The translations under genes and the position numbers were made by a program. The notes beneath the pieces are model-generated. The model was not told the origin of the DNA and searched no databases. It saw only the letters and a list, made by a program, of their open reading frames with translations. Below, piece after piece: positions 43,212-49,823 of a stretch of DNA of 64,000 nt (the first letter of the stretch is position 1; each line of letters opens with the position of its first letter). The stretch is from Rhizobiales bacterium 62-17 (GTDB taxonomy: Bacteria; Pseudomonadota; Alphaproteobacteria; Rhizobiales; Beijerinckiaceae), in contig MKVW01000009.1 in the NCBI GenBank assembly GCA_001898965.1, positions 780,853 to 844,852 on the forward strand, given 5' to 3'.

Positions 43212-44069
43212 ATGGCACAGCAACGGCTCAACGGCGTCATCCGCGCGCTCGAATCCGGCAAGCCCGCTTTCACGATGTTTTCTCCGGCGACGGCCGATGC
43301 CGCCACCGCGCTGCAGGGCACCAAATATGACGGCGTCGTGTTCGAGACCGAGCACAACGTGTGGGACGGCACCAATGTCCGCCACGCCCTGCAATATCTG
43401 CTCAACCGCAATGAGATCGCCACCTCCGGCTCGCTCGCGCCGGCGCTGACGCCGATCGTGCGCATTCCCCCGAACGGCGCGGAAATGAACCAGACCTTCG
43501 CCAAGCAGGTGCTGGATCTCGGTGCCTATGGTGTGGTGTGGCCGCATGTCGGCACCGCCGAACAGGCTTACAATGCCGTGTCGGCTTGCCGCTATCCGAC
43601 CATGAAAAACAATCCGCTGCACGAGCCCTTCGGCCAGCGCGGCGACGGCCCGCACGGCGCCGTGCGTTATTGGGGTCTGTCGCAGCAGGAGTATTACAAG
43701 CGCGCCGATGTGTGGCCGCTCAATCCGGACGGCGAAATCTTCGTCATTCTGATGATCGAAGACCTCGAAGGCATCCTGAACCTCGATGAAATCCTCAAGA
43801 AGGTGAAGGGCATCGGCGCCGTGCTGATCGGCGAAGGCGATCTGTCGCAGGAACTCGGCTATCCGCGCCAGTATGAGCATCCGGTGGTGCTCGATCACAT
43901 GCGCAAGATCGTCGAAACGGCGAAGGCCAACAATGTGGTCGTCGGCCATCCGCATGTCGATTCCAAGAATGTCGAGCGCGTGCTCAGCGAAGGCTATCGC
44001 TTCCTGATGGCGGCGCCGGAGCGCACATTCAACGCGCTCAACAAGGGCCGTGAACTGGCCGGCCGCTGA
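43212..44069 (+). CDS. HpcH/HpaI family aldolase
   Basis: A 285-residue class II aldolase of the HpcH/HpaI/citrate lyase-beta type, which splits 4-hydroxy-2-oxo acids into pyruvate or oxaloacetate and an aldehyde/keto product. The catalytic His is in VFETEHNVWD (about residue 46), the Arg in IVRIPPNG, and metal ligands in ILMIEDLEGILN (Glu, about 181) and GEGDLSQELG (Asp, about 209). It starts the next operon after the terminator and is followed 33 bp later by the decarboxylase-like gene. It could act on a ring-fission product, alongside the RraA-type aldolase at 56634. Confidence 0.85.
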   Translation: MAQQRLNGVIRALESGKPAFTMFSPATADAATALQGTKYDGVVFETEHNVWDGTNVRHALQYLLNRNEIATSGSLAPALTPIVRIPPNGAEMNQTFAKQVLDLGAYGVVWPHVGTAEQAYNAVSACRYPTMKNNPLHEPFGQRGDGPHGAVRYWGLSQQEYYKRADVWPLNPDGEIFVILMIEDLEGILNLDEILKKVKGIGAVLIGEGDLSQELGYPRQYEHPVVLDHMRKIVETAKANNVVVGHPHVDSKNVERVLSEGYRFLMAAPERTFNALNKGRELAGR

Positions 44070-44102
44070 TAAGCAGAACAAGCAAGAAGAAGAGGTAAGG
44101 AC

Positions 44103-45014
44103 ATGGCGACTTTCCCAGCGACGGGGCCCGTCACGCTGCGCACCAATCTCGCCGATTCGGCGTTGTCGAAGGCGCTGAAGGCGGGCGAGATCGAAACGCC
44201 GCTCGTCAGTTGGGATTTCGCCGGTCCGGCCACCGCCAATCAAGGCTTCAAGCCCATGGTGCGCGAAGGCAAGTTCACCGCCGGTGAGCTGGCCATCGTC
44301 ACCTACATGCAGGCGCTCGATTACGGCAAGCCGCTGGTGCTGCTGCCGGCCACCATGGTCGGCCGGTTTCAGCATCAGTTCTTCGTCTGCCGCAAAGAGC
44401 GCTCGCCGATGGACCCGAAGACCCTTGAGGGCAAGAAGGTCGCGGTGCGCTCCTACACGCAGACGACGGGCGTTTGGGTGCGCGGCATTCTGCAGGATGA
44501 ATATGGCGTCGATCTCAACAAGCTGAAATGGCTGTGCTGGGACGATCCGCATCTTGCCGAATACACCGATCCGCCGCAGCTCGTGGAGCGCGCGCCGCCG
44601 GGCGGCAAAAACCTCAATCAGATGGCGCTCGATGGCGACGTCGATGCGGTGATCCCCGCCGCCGATCTCCTCGCCAATCCGGAGATGCGCACCGTCATCC
44701 AGAATCCGGAAGAGACGGCGCGCGCCTGGGGCGAGAAATATGGCTGCGGCCATATCAACCACATGTTCGCCGTGCATCGCGATCTGCCGAAGGAACGGCC
44801 CGATGTGGTGAAGCAGATTTTCGCCGCGCTGAAGGAGAGCAAGGCCCGCGCCGGCCTGCCCAAGAGCGGCGAGATCGATCAATTGCCGATGGGCCTGGAA
44901 GCCTGCCGCAAGTCGCTCGAACTGGTCACGCGCTATGCCTATGAGCAGAAGATCGTCAAAAAGCACTACAAGGTCGAAGAGCTTTTCGACGACGTGACGA
45001 TCAAGCTGGCCTGA
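44103..45014 (+). CDS. 4,5-dihydroxyphthalate decarboxylase-like protein (binding-protein fold)
   Basis: A 303-residue protein of the periplasmic-binding-protein fold but with no signal peptide (MATFPATGPVTLRTNL), so it is expected in the cytoplasm. The segments KFTAGELAIVTYMQALD, LEGKKVAVRSYTQTTGVW and VRGILQDEYGVDLNKLKW follow the order seen in 4,5-dihydroxyphthalate decarboxylase (Pht5), which converts that acid to protocatechuate in phthalate degradation. The reaction is uncertain, since related proteins have other or unknown roles. It is in the same operon as the HpcH aldolase gene, with a terminator behind at 45040-45071. Confidence 0.7.
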   Translation: MATFPATGPVTLRTNLADSALSKALKAGEIETPLVSWDFAGPATANQGFKPMVREGKFTAGELAIVTYMQALDYGKPLVLLPATMVGRFQHQFFVCRKERSPMDPKTLEGKKVAVRSYTQTTGVWVRGILQDEYGVDLNKLKWLCWDDPHLAEYTDPPQLVERAPPGGKNLNQMALDGDVDAVIPAADLLANPEMRTVIQNPEETARAWGEKYGCGHINHMFAVHRDLPKERPDVVKQIFAALKESKARAGLPKSGEIDQLPMGLEACRKSLELVTRYAYEQKIVKKHYKVEELFDDVTIKLA

Positions 45015-45039
45015 CGGCCTTCGCAGGCTTGAGAGTTTT

Positions 45040-45071
45040 GGGCGCGCTCCAGGGTGGTCGCGCCCTTTGCT
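45040..45071 (+). terminator. Rho-independent terminator after the decarboxylase-like gene
   Basis: 7-bp arms GGGCGCG / CGCGCCC with a 12-base loop, followed by TTTGCTTTT. It starts 26 bp after the stop. The rest of 45072-45325 holds AT-rich promoter-like DNA with two small inverted repeats (GGAAAC/GTTTCC at 45128-45145, ATGGTT/AACCAT at 45194-45212). Confidence 0.75.
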
Positions 45072-45262
45072 TTTCGCGGGCCTCGCCACGCGTAAGCATC
45101 TAAATCTTTAATCTTTCTGGCTTTGAAGGAAACTGAACGGTTTCCATTTTATAATAGCTAATAATTTGCTTTTACACTGCCGCTTTTGGTGGCATGGTTT
45201 CGTTAGAACCATTCCAGGGCTCCGGGTGTTCGGCTGAAACGCGCGTGCGCTCTTGGTCTTTG

Positions 45263-45309
45263 TTGATGCGTCTTTGTGGCGTTTAATGACGTCAAACTGC
45301 AAAACGCTT
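45263..45309 (+). repeat. 52-bp intergenic element, copy C (decayed)
   Basis: Reads TTGATGCGTCTTTGTGGCG then TTTAATGACGTCAAACTGC and AAAACGCTT. It keeps the outer ends of copies A and B but has lost part of the central inverted repeat. It ends 16 bp before the amidohydrolase start, in the same orientation. Confidence 0.7.
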
Positions 45310-45325
45310 TCGTGCGGAGGGAACG

Positions 45326-46603
45326 ATGCCTGACGAACTCAAATCGTCGCTGGTGGGCGAAGTGCGCGAGCTTCAGGAAATCACCGCGGCCACGGACACC
45401 CGCGACTATCTCTTTGCCGCCGCCCGTCAGGCGCAGCGCCAGTATGACGATTACGAACTGATCGTCGACGTCGATGCGCACACGCAGGAAGGCCGCTTCT
45501 GGCCGGAAATTCTTGAGTTCATGGAGAACGATGTTCTCAAGCACACGGCGCTCAATCAGTTGGCCGGCGGCATCCGCACGCCGCTGATCAACATGCAGCC
45601 GGGCATGAGCTTCCAGTCGCTGTCGGGCCGCGTGCCGCATCAATCGGGTCCGCGTGAAAGTGTTTCCAATCCCGATAAGCCCGGTGCCGCCTTCGTCGAG
45701 ATCGCCAAGCGCAGCATCGACTTCATGGGCGTCGACTATCAGGTGATCTTCCCGACCTCGATGCTGCATCTGGGCATGAACCCGATGGACGATGTCGAAG
45801 TCTATCTCGCCCGCGCCTATTGCCGCTGGATGGTGGAAGTGGTTCTGCCGCAGGAACCGCGCCTGACCAGCCTGATCTATCTGCCCCTGAACAATGTCGA
45901 TCAATGCGAACGCATGGTCCGCGAATTCGGCAATCATCCGCAGATCGTCGGCTATACGATTTGCGCGGTGCGCCACAAGCCCGTGCACCACAATCAATAC
46001 ATGCGCCTCTATTCGATGATCGAGGAGAGCGGCAAGCCGCTGGTGTTCCATGCCGGCCCGCATTGGGATGATCCCTCGTTCACCCAGCTCAACCGCTTCA
46101 TCTCCATGCACGCTTTGTCTTTCGTGCATTACAACCTGATCCACATGACCAATTGGATCATCAACGCGCTGCCGGAACGCTTCCCGAAGTTGAAGACCGT
46201 GTGGGTTGAAAGCGGCGTCGCCTGGATTCCCTTCCTCATGCAGCGCCTCGATCACGAAGTGCTGCTGCGCCAGAGCGAAGCGCCGGGCCTCAAGCGCATG
46301 CCCAGCGAATATATGCAGGATATGTATTATTCGAGCCAGCCGCTCGAACGCTACGATCTCAAACTGCTCGAAGCGACTTTTGATAAGATGAAGGCCAGCA
46401 CGCAATTGCTGTTCTCGTCCGACTGGCCGCATTGGGACTTCGATCCGCCGAGCTCGATCACCACGCTGCCCTTCCTCGACGATCAGGCCAAGCGCAACAT
46501 CCTCGGCCTCAACGCGGCGAAGCTGTTCAATCTGCCGATCAAGCGCACGCGTCCGCGCGCTGCCGATGCGATCGCGGCGCGTGCCGCCGATCGCGTTTCT
46601 TGA
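45326..46603 (+). CDS. Amidohydrolase-2 family protein (module A)
   Basis: A 425-residue protein of the amidohydrolase/ACMSD-like superfamily. The N-terminal metal motif is VDVDAHTQEG (D-x-D-x-H, about residues 48-57); IVGYTICAVRHKPVHHNQY and PLVFHAGPHWDD hold further His, and the C-terminal SSDWPHWDFD provides the active-site Asp (about 371). The N-terminus is some 40 residues longer than usual, and the C-terminus has a basic Arg/Ala tail. Proteins of this class decarboxylate or hydrolyse aromatic and unsaturated acids. A small Rieske gene follows 33 bp on, forming a pair repeated at 53063-54573. The start has GGAGGGAAC before it. Confidence 0.82.
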   Translation: MPDELKSSLVGEVRELQEITAATDTRDYLFAAARQAQRQYDDYELIVDVDAHTQEGRFWPEILEFMENDVLKHTALNQLAGGIRTPLINMQPGMSFQSLSGRVPHQSGPRESVSNPDKPGAAFVEIAKRSIDFMGVDYQVIFPTSMLHLGMNPMDDVEVYLARAYCRWMVEVVLPQEPRLTSLIYLPLNNVDQCERMVREFGNHPQIVGYTICAVRHKPVHHNQYMRLYSMIEESGKPLVFHAGPHWDDPSFTQLNRFISMHALSFVHYNLIHMTNWIINALPERFPKLKTVWVESGVAWIPFLMQRLDHEVLLRQSEAPGLKRMPSEYMQDMYYSSQPLERYDLKLLEATFDKMKASTQLLFSSDWPHWDFDPPSSITTLPFLDDQAKRNILGLNAAKLFNLPIKRTRPRAADAIAARAADRVS

Positions 46604-46636
46604 TCTCCAAAGCACAAGACATCAGGATCCAAGACC

Positions 46637-47008
46637 ATGTCTGAAGTGAATGTTGGCCCCGCTTCGTCTTTTACCGATCCCGGCCGCAAGGTGTTTGAAG
46701 TCGGCGGACAGGAAGTCGGCGTGTTCCTGCTGGGTGGCGAGTTCTACGCTTGGGAGAACCGTTGCCCGCATCTTGATGGCCCTGCCTGCCAGGGTCGCTT
46801 GCTGCCGCTGGCGACGGAAGCGGTGAATGCCGATCGCACCAGCCGCGGTCGCGAATTCTCCAAGGAGCACATGAATATCGTATGCCCCTGGCACGGCATG
46901 GAGTTCGATATCCGCACCGGCCGCCACCCGACCAATCAGGCGATTCGTCTGCGTAAGGTTCCGGTGCGTGTCGAGCGTGGCGAAATCTATGTGACGCTGC
47001 GCGCATAA
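46637..47008 (+). CDS. Rieske 2Fe-2S protein (module A) with long inter-box loop
   Basis: A 123-residue soluble Rieske protein. The cluster boxes are NRCPHLDG (about residues 37-44) and IVCPWHGMEFDI (about 75-86). The interval between the CPH His and the CPWH Cys is about 37 residues, against 15-17 in ordinary Rieske ferredoxins; the extra part contains LLPLATEAVNADRTSRGRE. It lacks membrane segments, so it is a soluble electron carrier or regulatory subunit. It lies behind an amidohydrolase gene, as does the related protein at 54160. The terminal oxygenase it would serve could be that at 55245. Confidence 0.85.
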   Translation: MSEVNVGPASSFTDPGRKVFEVGGQEVGVFLLGGEFYAWENRCPHLDGPACQGRLLPLATEAVNADRTSRGREFSKEHMNIVCPWHGMEFDIRTGRHPTNQAIRLRKVPVRVERGEIYVTLRA

Positions 47009-47186
47009 TCCCCATCGCGAATGTCACTTACGACATAAGCGTTTGTTTGCAGTTGCCCCACTTTGTTTCTTTTCACGGTTCCGCTGCCTTATCTGTGGCG
47101 GAGCCGCATTCTTGTCACATTACGCTGCCGTATAAGGCGCGCGCCTCGGCGCATCTTTCTTCACTTTTTACATTCTGCGAGGATTC

Positions 47187-47486
47187 ATGTTTTTCAGAAA
47201 CGCTCTTGTCGCCGCTGCCGTTTCGCTTTCGGCCGTTGCCGCGCATGCGGCTGATCCGGTTGGCATTCCGGCTTGCGACGACTTCCTGACAAAATATGAA
47301 GCCTGCGTCATGGGCAAAGTGCCCGACGCGCAAAAGAGCACGTTCCAGGGCCAGATCGATCAGATGCGCAAGACCTGGACCGATATGGCCAAGAATCCGC
47401 AAACCAAGCCGTCGATGGAAACGATGTGCAAATCCTCGTCGGAACAGATGAAGGCGGCGGTCAGCGCTTACGGCTGCACCTTCTGA
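47187..47486 (+). CDS. Small secreted protein with four cysteines
   Basis: A 99-residue protein with a signal peptide (MFFRNALVAAAVSLSAVA, cleaved near AHA-ADP). The mature part of about 78 residues includes GIPACDDFLTKYEACVMGKV, METMCKSSS and ends AYGCTF, so four cysteines likely form two disulfides. Helical in character. I do not recognise a family function. It has its own 178-bp upstream gap and a very strong terminator at 47512-47545, so it is probably a well-expressed independent gene. Confidence 0.65.
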   Translation: MFFRNALVAAAVSLSAVAAHAADPVGIPACDDFLTKYEACVMGKVPDAQKSTFQGQIDQMRKTWTDMAKNPQTKPSMETMCKSSSEQMKAAVSAYGCTF

Positions 47487-47511
47487 TCTGACGATAGACA
47501 CGACATGTGGG

Positions 47512-47545
47512 AAAAGCCCGAGCGTGATCGCACGCTCGGGCTTTT
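47512..47545. terminator. Strong bidirectional terminator
   Basis: 15-bp perfect arms (AAAAGCCCGAGCGTG) with an ATCG loop and a T5 tract on the right; the A-run on the left serves the minus-strand Bug gene. It separates the secreted-protein gene (+) from the Bug gene (-). Confidence 0.92.
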
Positions 47546-47551
47546 TCATTG

Positions 47552-48538
47552 TCACTGAAAGCTGATCTTCGCCGCGCCGATGACACGGCCCCAGCTCTTG
47601 ATATCCGCTGTCAAAACTTTGGCGAACGCAGTGGGGCTGTCGCCGATCGGTTCGGCGCCCAGCGCCTGCATCTTGCGGCGCAAATCGTCATCGCGCAGCG
47701 CCTTCACCAATTCGCCGTTGAGCTTGTCGATGATTGCGGGCGGCGTGCCGGCTGGCGCCATGATGCCGTACCAGGAGGAGACATCGAAATCCTTCACGCC
47801 GCTCTCGGCGATGGTTGGCACATTGGGAAGCCCCGAGAGCCGCTGCGCGGAGGTCACTGCAAGCGCCTTGAGCTGTTTGGCTTCGATGAAGGAACCGGCG
47901 GTCGCCATCGCCGTCACCAGGAGCGGGATCTGCCCGCTCACCACATCGTTCACGGCTTGCCCGCCGCCCTTGTAGTTCACATGAGTCATGCGCAGGCCGG
48001 TGCGGCTCTTCAGCAATTCGCCGGCGAGATGGCCGGTGCTGCCGAGGCCCGCCGAGGAAAAGAACAGATTGGTTGAAGGTTCCTGGCTCAAGGCGATGAG
48101 AGCGGGGATCGTCTCGGCCTTCAAGCTCGGATGGGCAACGAGGATCAGCGGCACCAGGGCGACCCGTGAAATGGGCATGAGGTCGCGTTCCGGATCAAAA
48201 GGCAGTTTCGGATAAAGGCCGGGATTGATCGCCACCGTGCCGTCGGCCACCAGCACGATCGTATAGCCGTCGGGGGGCGATTTGGCCGCGGCGTCGGTGC
48301 CGACATTGCCGTTCACTCCGGGCCGGTTCTCGATGACCACCTGCTGGCCCAGCGCCAGCCCGAGCTGATGGCCGATCAGCCGTGCCAGCACGTCGGTGGT
48401 GCCGCCACCGGCAAAAGGGACGATCAGGCGCAAGGGGCGATTGGGATAGTCGGGGGGCGCTTGGGCCGCAGCCGGTGCCAGCGCGGCAAGGCCAGCCAGG
48501 ATCGCACACAGATTTAGAACATGCCGAAAGATCGCCAT
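47552..48538 (-). CDS. Bug-family substrate-binding protein 3
   Basis: A 328-residue periplasmic binding protein. Signal peptide MAIFRHVLNLCAILAGLAAL, cleaved near AAA-QAP. Landmarks: YPNRPLRLIVPFAGGGTTD, VIENRPGVNGNVGTDAAAKS (about residues 62-81) and HVNYKGGGQAVNDVVSGQIP (about 173-192). Ligand unknown; Bug proteins bind carboxylates and aromatic acids. ATG 48538 has GGGGAGGAGG upstream. A 20-bp near-perfect palindrome at 48568-48587 lies ahead and may be its operator, which makes it a separate unit from the ABC importer operon that precedes it on the same strand. Confidence 0.88.
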   Translation of the reverse strand: MAIFRHVLNLCAILAGLAALAPAAAQAPPDYPNRPLRLIVPFAGGGTTDVLARLIGHQLGLALGQQVVIENRPGVNGNVGTDAAAKSPPDGYTIVLVADGTVAINPGLYPKLPFDPERDLMPISRVALVPLILVAHPSLKAETIPALIALSQEPSTNLFFSSAGLGSTGHLAGELLKSRTGLRMTHVNYKGGGQAVNDVVSGQIPLLVTAMATAGSFIEAKQLKALAVTSAQRLSGLPNVPTIAESGVKDFDVSSWYGIMAPAGTPPAIIDKLNGELVKALRDDDLRRKMQALGAEPIGDSPTAFAKVLTADIKSWGRVIGAAKISFQ

Positions 48539-48567
48539 GGTGCCTCCTCCCCAAGTGTTTGGGCAGG

Positions 48568-48587
48568 TTACGCACACGTGTGCATAA
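48568..48587. promoter_or_regulatory. Candidate operator upstream of the Bug gene
   Basis: Near-perfect 20-bp palindrome TTACGCACACGTGTGCATAA with a perfect GCACACGTGTGC core, 30 bp upstream of the ATG at 48538. The size and position are typical of a repressor site; the regulator is not identified. Confidence 0.6.
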
Positions 48588-48636
48588 TAGCAAGAGGCCG
48601 GGTAAGGACGTTGAAGATCTGCCGTGGCGGGGAAGG

Positions 48637-48660
48637 GCGGACGGGCTATGGCCCGTCCGC
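48637..48660. terminator. Hairpin after the ABC ATPase gene
   Basis: 10-bp perfect arms GCGGACGGGC / GCCCGTCCGC with a TATG loop, 7 bp after the ATPase stop on the minus strand. No T-run follows on that strand, so it may be an mRNA end stabiliser. Confidence 0.5.
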
Positions 48661-48667
48661 TTTGAAA

Positions 48668-49768
48668 TCAGTTGGTCGGCGTCGCCCAGACTGCCTTGCT
48701 GTCGGCAGCCAGGGTAATGCTCTCGCCAACGGCGGGATTATGGACCGACGGGACGTCGATGTTGAGCCGTCCGGCCGGCGTCTCGGCGACGATCGAGCGA
48801 TGGGTGCCACGGAAGATCGACTGCACGATGGGGCCGGTCCAGCTCATCTCGCCTGCGCCGATCGAAGCCTTGTCGGCGATCCGCATGTTCTCCGGCCGCA
48901 CCATCACGAGGACGTCGGTGCCGACGGCCAGCGCGCTTGAGCAGCCACAGGGGCCAACCCAACCCGGCCCGTCGAGGGTCAGCAGGAAGGAGCCGTCCGC
49001 TTGCGGCGCGCAGGCCTGCACTTTCGAGGGCAGGAAGTTGGGTGAACCGAAGAAGCCGGCGACGCCGCGATTGGCCGGCCGCCGATAGATTTCCTCCGGC
49101 GAACCGATCTGCAGGATATGGCCCGAATGCATCACGACGATGCGGTCGGAGAGCGCCATCGCCTCGCCCTGGTCGTGGGTGACGTAAAGGCTGGTGATGC
49201 CGAGGCGTTTTTGCAGGGCGCGGAATTCGTCGCCCGTCTGCGTGCGCAGGCGCGCATCGAGGTTCGACAACGGTTCGTCGAGCAGTAACACGCGCGGTTC
49301 GAAGACGAGCGCACGGGCGATGGCGACGCGCTGTTGCTGGCCTCCGGACAAGGCCGGCGCCGGGCGATCGGCATAGTTCTCCATCTCGACCAGGCGCAGC
49401 GCCGTCTTCACCTTCTCGGCGATTTCCTGCGTCGACTTGCGGCGGATGCGCAGCGGATAGGCGACATTGTCGAACACGGTCATGTGCGGCCAGATCGCAT
49501 AAGACTGGAACACCATGCCAAGCATGCGTCGTTCCGGCGGAATGAAGAAGCTGGCGTTGGCGTCGCTCACCACCTGATTGTCGATGGCGATGCGCCCGCC
49601 TGTGTTCTGTTCCAGTCCCGCCACCATGCGCAAGGTCGTGGTTTTGCCGCAGCCCGACGGGCCGAGCAAAGTGACGAACTCGCCGGCGTCGACATTCAGA
49701 TTGACATTGTCCACGGCCGCGACGGAGCCGAAATGCCGGCTCACGTTCTCCAGCGTAATCGCAGCCAT
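48668..49768 (-). CDS. ABC transporter ATP-binding protein (polyamine/iron type)
   Basis: A 366-residue ABC ATPase. Walker A is LLGPSGCGKTTTLRMVAG (about residues 34-51), the signature ALSGGQQQRVAIARAL (about 134-149), Walker B RVLLLDEPLSNLDARLR and the H-loop VTHDQGEAMAL. A TOBE-type C-terminal domain (about 240-366) makes it a PotA/FbpC/PotG-class importer subunit. It energises uptake with the fused permease at 49824. No binding protein gene is adjacent. Encoded 55 bp downstream of the permease on the same strand. Confidence 0.92.
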   Translation of the reverse strand: MAAITLENVSRHFGSVAAVDNVNLNVDAGEFVTLLGPSGCGKTTTLRMVAGLEQNTGGRIAIDNQVVSDANASFFIPPERRMLGMVFQSYAIWPHMTVFDNVAYPLRIRRKSTQEIAEKVKTALRLVEMENYADRPAPALSGGQQQRVAIARALVFEPRVLLLDEPLSNLDARLRTQTGDEFRALQKRLGITSLYVTHDQGEAMALSDRIVVMHSGHILQIGSPEEIYRRPANRGVAGFFGSPNFLPSKVQACAPQADGSFLLTLDGPGWVGPCGCSSALAVGTDVLVMVRPENMRIADKASIGAGEMSWTGPIVQSIFRGTHRSIVAETPAGRLNIDVPSVHNPAVGESITLAADSKAVWATPTN

Positions 49769-49823
49769 TCGCGTTCTCTCCTTGCCTAGATATCTAATTT
49801 CTACGGGTGATGGATCGATAAGA

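Noticed and set aside
43095-45089. 664-codon minus-strand frame
   Set aside because: Antisense to the aldolase and decarboxylase-like genes; no domain recognised and amino acid composition is that of a shadow.
45203-46615. 470-codon minus-strand frame
   Set aside because: Complement of the module A amidohydrolase gene; His/Arg-rich shadow without motifs.
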